Shown here piece after piece: positions 1-6,796 of a stretch of 11,275 nt of DNA (positions within the stretch are counted from its first letter, which is position 1; each line of letters starts with the position of its first letter). The translations under genes were made by a program, and so were the position numbers. Under the pieces are notes generated by a model, which saw only the letters and a list, made by a program, of their open reading frames with translations, did no database searches and had not been told where the DNA came from. This stretch comes from Rhizobiaceae bacterium UBA1291 (lineage in GTDB: Bacteria > Pseudomonadota > Alphaproteobacteria > Rhizobiales > Rhizobiaceae). The stretch is taken from the NCBI GenBank assembly GCA_002307905.1, contig DBUL01000021.1, positions 9,099 to 20,373 on the forward strand. The letters are read 5' to 3'.

Positions 1-505
1 TGAAACCCTTGGAAATATCGGCCGTGAAAACGCCGATGGTCGCCACCTGGCGGTCGTCCTGCATCAGCTTGCCGTCGGCGCCGACGCTCGGCGGACCACC
101 CGCGCGGTTCAGCTGGATCGGCGCACCGCCGGCGTCAAGCACCGGATAGCCGCGCACCGAAACCAGTTCACCGGTCTCCTTCATGGTGAAGCGCCCGTCG
201 CGGGTCAGCACCTGGCCGGCCGGCGTATCGAGAGCGAACCAGGCGTCGCCCTTGATGGCGAAATCGAGCGCATTGCCGGTCTGTGCGAGTTCGCCATTCT
301 TGGTCGACAGGTAGTCGTTGCCCTGGTTGACGAAGGCGATCTTCGCATTGATGTCGTTCTGCGTCTTGCTCAGCACCTCGTCGAACTTGACCTCGGTGGA
401 GCGGAAACCAACCGTATTGAGGTTGGCCATGTTGTCGGCGATCGTGGTCAGGCGACGCTCGAGCGCCATCTGCGAGGACAGGGATACGTATAATCCGGAT
501 TGCAC
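1..505 (-). CDS. flgF: Flagellar proximal-rod protein FlgF (3' end outside window)
   Basis: FlgF is a secreted rod protein that polymerises in the periplasm between the MS ring and the distal rod. The visible 168 residues begin with the rod/hook family signature: an N-terminal helix with SSQMALERRL followed by TIADNMANLNTVGFR (about residues 9-33), the ANNxANxxTxGFK-type motif shared by FlgB, FlgC, FlgE, FlgF and FlgG. A later GELAQTGNALDFAIKG stretch is typical of FlgF/FlgG. The start is a GTG at 505-503, directly after the TAA of the DUF1217 gene and 7 bases after a GGAGG. Members are usually about 240-250 residues, so roughly a third is missing beyond the left edge. FlgG is the main alternative. 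The rhizobial context (DUF1217 gene and motA beside it) favours FlgF. The frame is open throughout. Confidence 0.9.
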   Translation of the reverse strand, partial: MQSGLYVSLSSQMALERRLTTIADNMANLNTVGFRSTEVKFDEVLSKTQNDINAKIAFVNQGNDYLSTKNGELAQTGNALDFAIKGDAWFALDTPAGQVLTRDGRFTMKETGELVSVRGYPVLDAGGAPIQLNRAGGPPSVGADGKLMQDDRQVATIGVFTADISKGF

Positions 506-1285
506 TTAGCTGCCTCCGAGCTTCAAGGAATTGATGGAGATGAGAAGGTCCGGCGAGATGCCGTAGCCCGACGAGGAACCGAAGACCGCCAGCGGATCAT
601 AACTGTCCGAAGGATTTTCAAGCTCCCACAATGCGGTGAAGCGCTCCAGGAACCTGCCCGTCTTCTCGGCGTCCTGGAAATCCTCGATATCAAGCATGCG
701 CTTGATAAAGTCGGCCTGCCGGTCGATATCCGCCGCTGCGAACTCATCCGGCAGCTGCAGCGCAGTGCGCACCACCTTGGCCAGCGCCTCGTCGGCCAGG
801 ATGTCCATGGCGGAGGTGATTTTCGACGCATTGCGTTCGAAGTAGAGTGCCAGGCGGACCCCCGTATTGTCGTTGCCTGCCTCTTGCTCCAGCGTCTCGC
901 GCATATAGAGATCCACCACACCCTGCTGGGCCTTGCCGAAGGACGTCGCGGCAGCACCCTGGGCTTCGAAATTGAGCGAGGTGGCGAGGTTGGCGTAGCG
1001 ATTGTCGGACAACTGATTGGCGAAGGCATCGTCGCGGGAGACACCTTCAGTCAGGACCTTCCGGATGAAGGCCTTGGCATAGGCCATGTCTTCCAGTCCG
1101 TGCGCTTTGAGCGCATAGTTATAGAGACGCGTGTCCGCCATGAAATCGTCGACTGACTTGATGTCGCCGATCTTCGACAAATAGTATTCGGTTTCGCGCG
1201 CCACGTCCGGTGCCTTGGCAACGCGCTCGATCGATTTGTCGATGTTCTGCGTAATCAGCTTGTAACTCGTGTAGGTCGTCGTCAC
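506..1285 (-). CDS. DUF1217 family flagellar-cluster protein
   Basis: This protein of about 259 residues matches my knowledge of the DUF1217 family, which is found in alphaproteobacterial flagellar clusters and has no settled biochemical role. It starts TTTYTSYKLI, followed by alternating charged helices (for example SIERVAKAPDVARETEYYL). A central part is rich in Ala, Asp and aromatic residues, with a YALKAHGLEDMAYAKAFI stretch and a VRLALYFERNA stretch. The C-terminus is Ser/Leu-rich (LLISINSLKLGGS), somewhat like exported axial proteins. No signal peptide or membrane segment is visible. The frame stays open up to 1447, but I chose the GTG at 1285-1283 because the extra 54 residues look non-native and would fill the divergent promoter region; an AAAGG lies about 10 bases upstream. 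TTG at 1309 is an alternative start. The gene directly precedes flgF and is probably cotranscribed with it. A secreted or assembly-related role is inference. Confidence 0.8.
   Translation of the reverse strand: MTTTYTSYKLITQNIDKSIERVAKAPDVARETEYYLSKIGDIKSVDDFMADTRLYNYALKAHGLEDMAYAKAFIRKVLTEGVSRDDAFANQLSDNRYANLATSLNFEAQGAAATSFGKAQQGVVDLYMRETLEQEAGNDNTGVRLALYFERNASKITSAMDILADEALAKVVRTALQLPDEFAAADIDRQADFIKRMLDIEDFQDAEKTGRFLERFTALWELENPSDSYDPLAVFGSSSGYGISPDLLISINSLKLGGS
513..517 (-). promoter_or_regulatory. Ribosome binding site of flgF inside the upstream gene
   Basis: GGAGG on the minus strand lies within the last codons (Leu-Gly-Gly-Ser) of the DUF1217 gene, 7 bases before the GTG of flgF. 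It decides the GTG start, because the next Met codon would remove the conserved N-terminal helix. Stop and start are adjacent (TAAGTG), which suggests translational coupling. Confidence 0.75.
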
Positions 1286-1467
1286 GGTCGTTGCGCCTTT
1301 CGATATGGACAATCGGAAAATGCGTCCGTTATCGCTCTTCTTGCGGCAAAAGGCTTGCGCGAAGCTGTCTGTAGGTTCACAAACCGTCAACGCTTGGGGT
1401 TCAGCCTCACGCAAGGCAAGGCCCGTATCGCTTGTGCTGAAAAGCAACGTTCAGATGCGGGCACAAT
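1286..1467. promoter_or_regulatory. Divergent intergenic region between the DUF1217-flgF genes and motA
   Basis: These 182 bases separate two outward-facing transcription units and should hold both promoters. I see no clear sigma-70 pair. Short inverted repeats are present: TTCAGC (1400-1405) with GCTGAA (1436-1441), and CTGAA (1437-1441) with TTCAG (1450-1454), the latter 13 bases before the motA ATG. In rhizobia these units are class II genes activated by VisNR via Rem, so the sites may be regulator targets, but I cannot match them to a known motif. The ribosome binding site of motA is weak (GCGGG about 8 bases before ATG). Confidence 0.45.
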
Positions 1468-2340
1468 ATGAATATCATCATCGGACTCGTGATTACCTTT
1501 GGCTGCGTCCTCGGCGGGTTCATGGCCATGGGCGGCCACCTCGACGTTCTCGTGCAGCCGTTTGAGCTCGTTATCATCGGCGGAGCCGGCCTCGGCGGCT
1601 TCATCATGGCCAACCCGATGAAAGTCGTAAAAGACTCGGGCAAGGCGCTGGTGGAGGCCTTCAAGCACTCGGTTCCCAAGGAACGGGCCTATCTCGACGT
1701 TCTCGGCGTGCTCTATTCTCTCATGCGCGACCTGCGAACCAAGTCGCGCAACGAGATCGAAGCTCATATCGACAATCCCGAGGAATCCTCGATCTTCCAG
1801 GCTGCCCCGACTGTCCTGAAGAACAAGGACCTGACGGCGTTCATCTGCGACTACGTCCGCCTCATCATCATCGGAAATGCCCGCAGCCATGAGATCGAGG
1901 CGCTGATGGATGAGGAAATCAACACCATCCTGCACGACAAGATGAAGCCGTACCACTCGATCGTCACCATGAGCGACGCCTTCCCGGCGATCGGTATCGT
2001 CGCGGCGGTTCTCGGTGTCATCAAGGCCATGGGCAAGATCAACGAATCACCGGAAGTGCTCGGCGGACTGATCGGCGCCGCACTCGTCGGCACAATGCTC
2101 GGCATCGTGCTTTCCTACTCGGTCACCAGTCCAATCGCCGCTCAGATCAAGATTGTCCGGACCAAGCAGCATCGGCTCTACATCATCGTCAAGCAGACGC
2201 TGCTGGCATACATGAACGGCTCCGTGCCGCAGGTCGCTCTCGAATACGGCCGCAAGACCATCTCCTCTTACGAGCGGCCCTCGATCGATGCGGTCGAGCA
2301 GGAAATGATGAACCCGGGCGGTGAGAACAAGGCGGCATGA
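1468..2340 (+). CDS. motA: Flagellar motor stator protein MotA
   Basis: MotA is the inner-membrane stator subunit that, with MotB, conducts protons and pushes on FliG. At 290 residues it has the usual length. Hydrophobic segments lie near residues 3-20, 33-48, 170-190 and 198-220. Against the remembered E. coli protein, the key residues fall at the same numbers: Arg90 and Glu98 in the cytoplasmic loop (interface with FliG), Pro173 in the [12 protein letters not shown] motif, and Pro222 in SVTSPIA (channel gating). [11 protein letters not shown] (141-151) and [14 protein letters not shown] near the C-terminus are also family signatures. No motB follows; in rhizobia motB sits elsewhere with motC and motD. 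It is the first gene of the motA-fliM-fliN-fliG operon, and its stop overlaps the start of fliM. Confidence 0.97.
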   Translation: MNIIIGLVITFGCVLGGFMAMGGHLDVLVQPFELVIIGGAGLGGFIMANPMKVVKDSGKALVEAFKHSVPKERAYLDVLGVLYSLMRDLRTKSRNEIEAHIDNPEESSIFQAAPTVLKNKDLTAFICDYVRLIIIGNARSHEIEALMDEEINTILHDKMKPYHSIVTMSDAFPAIGIVAAVLGVIKAMGKINESPEVLGGLIGAALVGTMLGIVLSYSVTSPIAAQIKIVRTKQHRLYIIVKQTLLAYMNGSVPQVALEYGRKTISSYERPSIDAVEQEMMNPGGENKAA

Positions 2341-3290
2341 CGATGACCGAACTCGCGACCAAACCTGCGCCCGCCATAAAACACGATCTGCTGGCCCGTC
2401 TCACGGGGGCGCTCGGAGACCGCGAAACGGTCGCCAAGATCTGCGCCGATTTCGGTGAGCTTTATACCGTATTCCTGCCAGACATCTTGCAGAGCGAGAC
2501 CGGTCTTGTGATGGAGGTCGCTTATGCCGGTCATGACAGCGGCATGATGAGCGACCTGATCGCCGACCTCGGCGATAATGTCGTTTTGGCAGATATGCAG
2601 CTGCGAAACTGGTGTCCGCATTTCGTCCTGGCCTGTGGCAACAGCTTCGTCATTACGCTGATGGAAAACCTGCTGGGTGCCCTGCCCGAGACGATCGAAG
2701 ACCCGATCCACCGCCCCCTGTCGCGCATCGAACTCGATTTGTCCTCCACGGTGTTCGACAAGATCGCCAATGTATTGCGCTCGGGCGTCAACGCGCCTGG
2801 CGGATTCGAACCGATGATCGACAAGCCGCACAATGCGGAGGACCGCCCGAAGCCCGAAGCGGATTACGTCGATCAGTTCGCCGCAACCATCAAGATGCGT
2901 ATCGAACTCGGTACGGTTTCCTCCGAATTCTACCTCGTCGTGCCACAGAAGGCGTTGCTAAAGTCCGTGGTTACGGTGCCGAAGTCAAAGAACCAGATGT
3001 CGCGCAACAAGAAAGAATGGGCCGAACAGATTGCCGAGCAGGTGCGTCGCTCGCAGGTCACCCTGCAGGCGAAGATCCGTCTGCAGACCTTGACGCTAAA
3101 CACCATTTCGCGCCTTGCGGCCGGCGACGTCATCGCCTTCCACGACAAGGGCGAGGTGATGGTGGACGTCAGCGCCAACGGGAAGGAAATGTACCGCTGC
3201 GAATTCGGACGGGCGGGTGAACACTATACCGTCCGGGTCAAAGACAACATCAGCAGCGAAGACGAGATACTGAAGCATTTGATGGGCTAA
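2337..3290 (+). CDS. fliM: Flagellar motor switch protein FliM (divergent alphaproteobacterial type)
   Basis: FliM is the middle C-ring protein that links FliG to FliN and normally receives phospho-CheY. The 317-residue product has a CheC-like middle domain (about 30-195) and a C-terminal SpoA/FliN-like domain (about 229-304, with [20 protein letters not shown] and [14 protein letters not shown]). It is strongly diverged: no LSQxEIDxLL-type CheY-binding peptide is visible at the N-terminus, and the usual GGDGR-type loop after the helix LMENLLG is replaced by ALPET (115-119). The assignment rests on the SpoA domain, the length, and the position between motA and fliN. The ATG at 2337 overlaps the motA stop by 4 bases (ATGA); a second ATG at 2343 is equally possible and removes two residues. 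The overlap implies translational coupling. Confidence 0.9.
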   Translation: MTMTELATKPAPAIKHDLLARLTGALGDRETVAKICADFGELYTVFLPDILQSETGLVMEVAYAGHDSGMMSDLIADLGDNVVLADMQLRNWCPHFVLACGNSFVITLMENLLGALPETIEDPIHRPLSRIELDLSSTVFDKIANVLRSGVNAPGGFEPMIDKPHNAEDRPKPEADYVDQFAATIKMRIELGTVSSEFYLVVPQKALLKSVVTVPKSKNQMSRNKKEWAEQIAEQVRRSQVTLQAKIRLQTLTLNTISRLAAGDVIAFHDKGEVMVDVSANGKEMYRCEFGRAGEHYTVRVKDNISSEDEILKHLMG

Positions 3291-3299
3291 GCCATTTGG

Positions 3300-3323
3300 A
3301 CCTGCCTTGGCGGCAAGGCAGGT
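3300..3323 (+). other. Perfect hairpin in the fliM-fliN gap
   Basis: CCTGCCTTG (3301-3309) and CAAGGCAGG (3314-3322) form a perfect 9-base stem around GCGG, extended to 10 by A3300 with T3323. It begins 10 bases after the fliM stop and 32 bases before the fliN ATG. No T-run follows, so a simple rho-independent terminator is unlikely. It could protect mRNA ends, mark a processing site or set the fliM:fliN ratio. Confidence 0.6.
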
Positions 3324-3354
3324 TGAGGCAAGTTTCAACGGGAATAATCAATCC

Positions 3355-3972
3355 ATGGCTACGAAGAAGACACCCATTATCGAGGACGACGCCCTGGCAA
3401 TGCCGGGCAGCGATACCGATTTCGACCAGGCGATCGACGACCTGCGAGGCGTTCTGAAGAATGATGCTCAAGGCACGTTGCCCGATATCGGTTCCGATTT
3501 CGGCGGCGGGATTGGTGACGACTTCGCCATGGGCGACGACAAGTCCGACCCGCTTTCGGCGTTCGAAAGCGATTTCGGCGGAGGCGCGCTCGACAGTCCG
3601 TCGACGGATTTTGGCGGCAGCGACGCTTTCGGGGGCGGCTCCCTCGGGGACACTTCGTTTGGCGATACATCCTTCGGTGCAGCACCGAGCTCGCCGTCCG
3701 AACCAGGCAGCGCACTCAACGCCAACCTCGACCTCATCATGGACATTCCGATCGAGGTGCAAATCGTCCTCGGGTCGAGCCGTATGCAGGTCTCCGGTCT
3801 GATGAATCTCGAGGAGGGAGCCATCATCGCTCTCGACAAGAAGATCGGCGAGCCCGTGGAGATCATGGTGAACGGTCGCCGCATCGCGCGGGGCGAGATC
3901 ACCGTACTCGAGAATGATGACACGCGCTTCGGCGTCAAGCTGATTGAAGTAATGGGTACCAAGATGTCCTGA
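3355..3972 (+). CDS. fliN: Flagellar motor switch protein FliN with long Gly/Asp/Phe-rich N-terminus
   Basis: FliN forms the lower rim of the C ring and helps bring export cargo to the type III apparatus. The C-terminal SpoA domain (about residues 129-201) is canonical: [19 protein letters not shown], then [28 protein letters not shown] and FGVKLIEVM. Before it is an unusually long, low-complexity segment (about 45-108) with repeats of SDFGGG, TDFGGS and a tandem [10 protein letters not shown]. The E. coli protein is about 137 residues; this one is 205. I chose the ATG at 3355 because GGGAA precedes it by about 10 bases; an ATG at 3307 would place the fliM-fliN hairpin inside the coding sequence. 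A short stretch DQAIDDL (24-30) loosely resembles the CheY-docking peptide of FliM proteins. Third gene of the operon. Confidence 0.94.
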   Translation: MATKKTPIIEDDALAMPGSDTDFDQAIDDLRGVLKNDAQGTLPDIGSDFGGGIGDDFAMGDDKSDPLSAFESDFGGGALDSPSTDFGGSDAFGGGSLGDTSFGDTSFGAAPSSPSEPGSALNANLDLIMDIPIEVQIVLGSSRMQVSGLMNLEEGAIIALDKKIGEPVEIMVNGRRIARGEITVLENDDTRFGVKLIEVMGTKMS

Positions 3973-4001
3973 CCCGGTTCCAGGGCCAGAGAGGAAAGAC
4001 C

Positions 4002-5039
4002 ATGATGGACTTTGACGATTTCGGCGGCTCCATGACGGCAAAACCGCTGTCCCAGGCCGACAAGGCCGCGGCTGTGCTGCTGGCCATGGGCAAGGGCGTG
4101 GCGGGAAAGCTGCTGAAATACTTCACACAGGCGGAATTGCAGACGATCATTGCCTCGGCCCAGACGCTGCGCACCATTCCGCCGGACGAACTGCAGGAAC
4201 TCGTGAACGAGTTCGAGGATCTGTTCACCGAAGGAACGGGCCTCATGGACAATGCCAAGGCGATAGAGAGCATTCTCGAAGAAGGCCTCACCCCGGAAGA
4301 GGTTGACGGCCTGCTCGGTCGCCGTACCGCCTTCCAGGCATATGAATCCTCGATCTGGGATCGCTTGCAGGACGCAGACCCGGACTTCATCGCCAAATTC
4401 CTGATGCGCGAGCATCCCCAGACGGTCGCCTATATTCTGTCCATGCTTCCGTCCTCCTTCGGCGCCAAGGTGCTGTTGAAGCTGCCGGAAAGCCGGCGCG
4501 CCGACATCATGAACCGCACCGTCAACCTGAAGAACGTCAGCCCCAAGGCGGCGCAGATCATTGAGAACCGCGTTCACCAGCTGATCGCTGAGATCGATGC
4601 CGACCGGAACTCGATGGGTTCGTCGAAGGTGGCCGAACTGATGAACGAACTGGACAAGCCAGATGTGGATACCTTGCTCAGCTCGCTGGAATCGATCAGC
4701 AAGGAATCCGTCAACAAGGTTCGTCCGAAGATCTTCCTGTTCGAAGACCTGCTGGCCATGCCGCAGCGCAGCCGCGTCCTTTTGCTCAACGACATCTCCG
4801 GCGACATCCTCACGATGGCGCTGCGCGGTGCCTCGGCGGAAATCAAGGAATGCGTGCTCTCGGCGATCAGCCCGCGCGCGCGCCGCATGATCGAATCCGA
4901 CCTCCAGACCGGAACTGCGGGCATAAATCCGCGCGAGATCGCGATTGCCCGGCGTGCCGTCGCGCAGGAAGCGATACGTCTCGCCAATGCAGGTCAGATC
5001 CAGCTCAAGGAAACCGAAGGCGACCAGCAGGCAGCCTGA
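4002..5039 (+). CDS. fliG: Flagellar motor switch protein FliG
   Basis: FliG sits on FliF, forms the top of the C ring and takes torque from MotA. The 345-residue product has the three expected domains: N-terminal (about 13-95, binding FliF), middle with the EHPQ motif at 137-140 (binding FliM), and C-terminal torque domain (about 220-335). In the torque helix the E. coli charges are partly kept: Lys264 aligns with Arg275, Arg281 with Arg292 and Asp289 with Asp300, while Asp288 becomes Ser299 and the Arg297 position is not clearly charged. An LTPEEVDGLL stretch (96-105) lies in the linker between the N and middle domains. The N-terminus starts MMDFDDFGGS. GAGG lies 7 bases before the ATG at 4002; ATG 4005 is possible. 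It is the last gene before a strong terminator. Confidence 0.97.
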   Translation: MMDFDDFGGSMTAKPLSQADKAAAVLLAMGKGVAGKLLKYFTQAELQTIIASAQTLRTIPPDELQELVNEFEDLFTEGTGLMDNAKAIESILEEGLTPEEVDGLLGRRTAFQAYESSIWDRLQDADPDFIAKFLMREHPQTVAYILSMLPSSFGAKVLLKLPESRRADIMNRTVNLKNVSPKAAQIIENRVHQLIAEIDADRNSMGSSKVAELMNELDKPDVDTLLSSLESISKESVNKVRPKIFLFEDLLAMPQRSRVLLLNDISGDILTMALRGASAEIKECVLSAISPRARRMIESDLQTGTAGINPREIAIARRAVAQEAIRLANAGQIQLKETEGDQQAA

Positions 5040-5074
5040 GGCCAGACTGACTGTTGATAACTAGACGCTTGCTG

Positions 5075-5108
5075 CGCCCGCCGATTGAATGCCAATCGGC
5101 GGGCGTTT
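5075..5108 (+). terminator. Rho-independent terminator after fliG
   Basis: CGCCCGCCGATT (5075-5086) pairs perfectly with AATCGGCGGGCG (5094-5105), extended by G5087-C5093 to a 13-base GC-rich stem with a 5-base loop, then TTT. The T-run is short, so some read-through into flhB is plausible. The palindrome could also act on the minus strand, but no minus-strand gene ends here. Confidence 0.8.
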
Positions 5109-5152
5109 AGCGTCCAGCAAAGATCGGCGGAATTGCCCGACAGCCAGATATG

Positions 5153-5186
5153 CCGGCCAAGACTGTGACCGTATTGACTTGGCCGG
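5153..5186 (+). repeat. Inverted repeat in the flhB leader
   Basis: CCGGCCAAG (5153-5161) and CTTGGCCGG (5178-5186) are perfect 9-base arms around a 16-base spacer, 66 bases before the flhB GTG and 44 bases after the terminator hairpin. No T-run follows. It may be a regulator site or an RNA leader stem-loop; a TTGACT (5175-5180) resembling a -35 box overlaps the right arm, but I see no good -10 at the right distance. Confidence 0.5.
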
Positions 5187-5252
5187 ACCAGGCCACGGAC
5201 GGACGATGGCATCCGCCCCTTGTCCGCGTTTCTGGCAAACAAGGAAAAAGCC

Positions 5253-6335
5253 GTGTCCGACGATCAGGACAAAGACAGCAAAACAGAAGACCCCACCGAA
5301 AAAAAGATGCAGGACGCGGTAGAGAAGGGTAACACCCCGATCTCGCGCGAGGTGCCCATCTTCGCTGGGGCGCTCGCCTTCTACCTGTACTTCGTCTTCT
5401 TCCTGCCCTCAGGCGTGTCGCGAATCGCCGAAACGCTGCGCGACCTGTTCGAGCAGCCTGACCAGTGGCGAATCGATTCGGCGACCGACGTCGTCTCACT
5501 GTTCAGCCATCTTGCCTGGGAAGCTGCCGCCCTCCTTTTTCCAGCTTTCGCGCTCATCATGCTGTTCGGGGTGGGGTCGAACCTGCTGCAGCACGTGCCG
5601 AGTTTCGTACTTGAGCGAATCAGGCCGCAGGCCTCTCGGATCTCGCTTTCCAAGGGGTGGACGCGGTTATTCAGCGCCAACGGCCTCGTCGAATTCGGCA
5701 AGTCACTGTTCAAGATCGTCATCGTCTCGACCATCATGGTGTTTGCCCTGAAGTCGGAGTATTTCGCCACGCTCGACGCAATGTTCTCGGATCCGCAGGT
5801 GATCTTCGTCAAGTTCGCAGCGATCACGAAGAAGATCATGATCGTCATCCTGCTGGCCACCTTTGTGCTGGCAGTCGTCGACTTCTTCTGGACCCGGCAT
5901 CACTGGTACACCCAGTTGCGCATGACCAAGCAGGAGATCAAGGACGAACACAAGCAGGCACAGGGCGACCCGATCATTAAAGCGCGCCAGCGTTCGATCG
6001 CGCGCGACCGCGCCCGCCGGCGCATGATCAGCAACGTGCCCCGCGCCACGCTTGTCATCACCAACCCCACTCACTATGCAGTCGCGCTGCGCTATGTCAG
6101 GGAAGAAAACGAGGCGCCGGTGGTGATCGCCAAGGGCCAGGATCTGGTTGCTCTGAAGATTCGCGAGATCGCTCGCGAGAACGATATCCCCATTTTTGAG
6201 GATCCGCCGCTTGCCCGCTCCATGTTTGCGCAAGTCTCGGTCGATAGTGTCATACCGTCGATATTTTACAAAGCCATCGCGGAACTCGTCCATCGGGTTT
6301 ACGCCGCGAAGGCGCAGAAGAGACGGGTGCGCTAA
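5253..6335 (+). CDS. flhB: Flagellar type III export gate protein FlhB
   Basis: FlhB is the inner-membrane export-gate protein that switches substrate class from rod/hook to filament by self-cleavage. The 360 residues include an N-terminal [11 protein letters not shown] motif and four membrane segments (about 36-52, 88-110, 151-168 and 192-212). The cytoplasmic domain has [11 protein letters not shown] followed by the autocleavage motif NPTH at 271-274 (E. coli Asn269), so cleavage between Asn and Pro is expected. The start is the GTG at 5253, with AAGGA 7 bases upstream; it gives the typical N-terminus [17 protein letters not shown]. An in-frame upstream ATG at 5220 would add 11 atypical residues. 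The gene stands behind the fliG terminator and may have its own promoter. The next gene begins 5 bases after its stop. Confidence 0.96.
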   Translation: MSDDQDKDSKTEDPTEKKMQDAVEKGNTPISREVPIFAGALAFYLYFVFFLPSGVSRIAETLRDLFEQPDQWRIDSATDVVSLFSHLAWEAAALLFPAFALIMLFGVGSNLLQHVPSFVLERIRPQASRISLSKGWTRLFSANGLVEFGKSLFKIVIVSTIMVFALKSEYFATLDAMFSDPQVIFVKFAAITKKIMIVILLATFVLAVVDFFWTRHHWYTQLRMTKQEIKDEHKQAQGDPIIKARQRSIARDRARRRMISNVPRATLVITNPTHYAVALRYVREENEAPVVIAKGQDLVALKIREIARENDIPIFEDPPLARSMFAQVSVDSVIPSIFYKAIAELVHRVYAAKAQKRRVR

Positions 6336-6340
6336 CTGCG

Positions 6341-6781
6341 ATGAAAAAATGCCCCTACACAACTCAGCGTGAACGCATCGTGGCCGAGGCGATCAGCCCC
6401 GTTGCCACCGAATTGCGGTTGCTCGACGCGGCGGACCTGATTTCCCTATTGCGCTTCGAGCTCTACGGGAATATCGCCGATCTCGTCTCCTCGGCGGCCG
6501 AGCTCTATTTCCATCCAGGCACGGTCAATTTCGGTGCCGGAGGCGAATACCGGCTCGAATGGGGCAGTGTCCCGGAGGTCGTTCTCGACCTGGAGATCAA
6601 GCCCAAGGATGTGACGATCTATGCGCAACTCTCGCTTGCCAGCGAACATGCCGGCCTCGAGATCAATCATATCGCCTTCCAGCAACCGTCTGGTGATCCG
6701 GATGAGAACACCCGCTTGCTGGAGAGCAGGTTGCGTGAAGCCCGCTTCGTCAAGTCGCGAAGCGATCAGCTTTACTCCTGA
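6341..6781 (+). CDS. Conserved hypothetical protein of the flagellar cluster, downstream of flhB
   Basis: I do not recognise a family for this 146-residue protein. It is predicted soluble, acidic and mixed alpha/beta: a helical N-terminal half with SPVATELRLLDAADLISLLRF and GNIADLVSSAAELYFHPG, then beta-rich stretches with EYRLEWGSVPEVVLDLEI and VTIYAQLSLASEHAGLEI, and a charged C-terminal helix. No signal peptide, membrane segment or Cys/His metal cluster is visible. The ATG at 6341 lies 5 bases after the flhB stop with no good ribosome binding site, so translation may be coupled to flhB; a GTG at 6380 is another possible start. Codon use resembles its neighbours, and the spacing supports a real gene. 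Its place at the end of the flhB unit suggests a motility-related role, but this is inference only. Confidence 0.75.
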   Translation: MKKCPYTTQRERIVAEAISPVATELRLLDAADLISLLRFELYGNIADLVSSAAELYFHPGTVNFGAGGEYRLEWGSVPEVVLDLEIKPKDVTIYAQLSLASEHAGLEINHIAFQQPSGDPDENTRLLESRLREARFVKSRSDQLYS

Positions 6782-6796
6782 ACCAGGCGGCTTTGC

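Noticed and set aside
500..1156. 218-codon plus-strand open frame opposite the DUF1217 gene
   Set aside because: Its composition is that of a mirror of the real gene, and it would have to be transcribed against the DUF1217-flgF unit; no promoter is visible.
1286..1447. N-terminal extension of the DUF1217 protein up to 1447
   Set aside because: The extra 54 residues include Cys- and Arg-rich sequence unlike the rest and would occupy nearly the whole divergent promoter region; the GTG at 1285 gives a compact protein of usual length.
3649..3681. Tandem repeat encoding [10 protein letters not shown] as a DNA-level repeat element
   Set aside because: Only two units with diverged bases; it is a protein-level repeat within FliN and not a variable-number repeat.
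3468..4577. 369-codon open frame on the minus strand opposite fliN and fliG
   Set aside because: It lies entirely antisense to two well-supported genes, shows no recognisable domain and is of low-complexity His/Arg/Leu-rich composition; long antisense frames are common in GC-rich DNA.
5703..6362. 219-codon minus-strand open frame opposite flhB
   Set aside because: It is antisense to the conserved FlhB cytoplasmic domain, and the translated product is His/Asp/Arg-rich without a family match.
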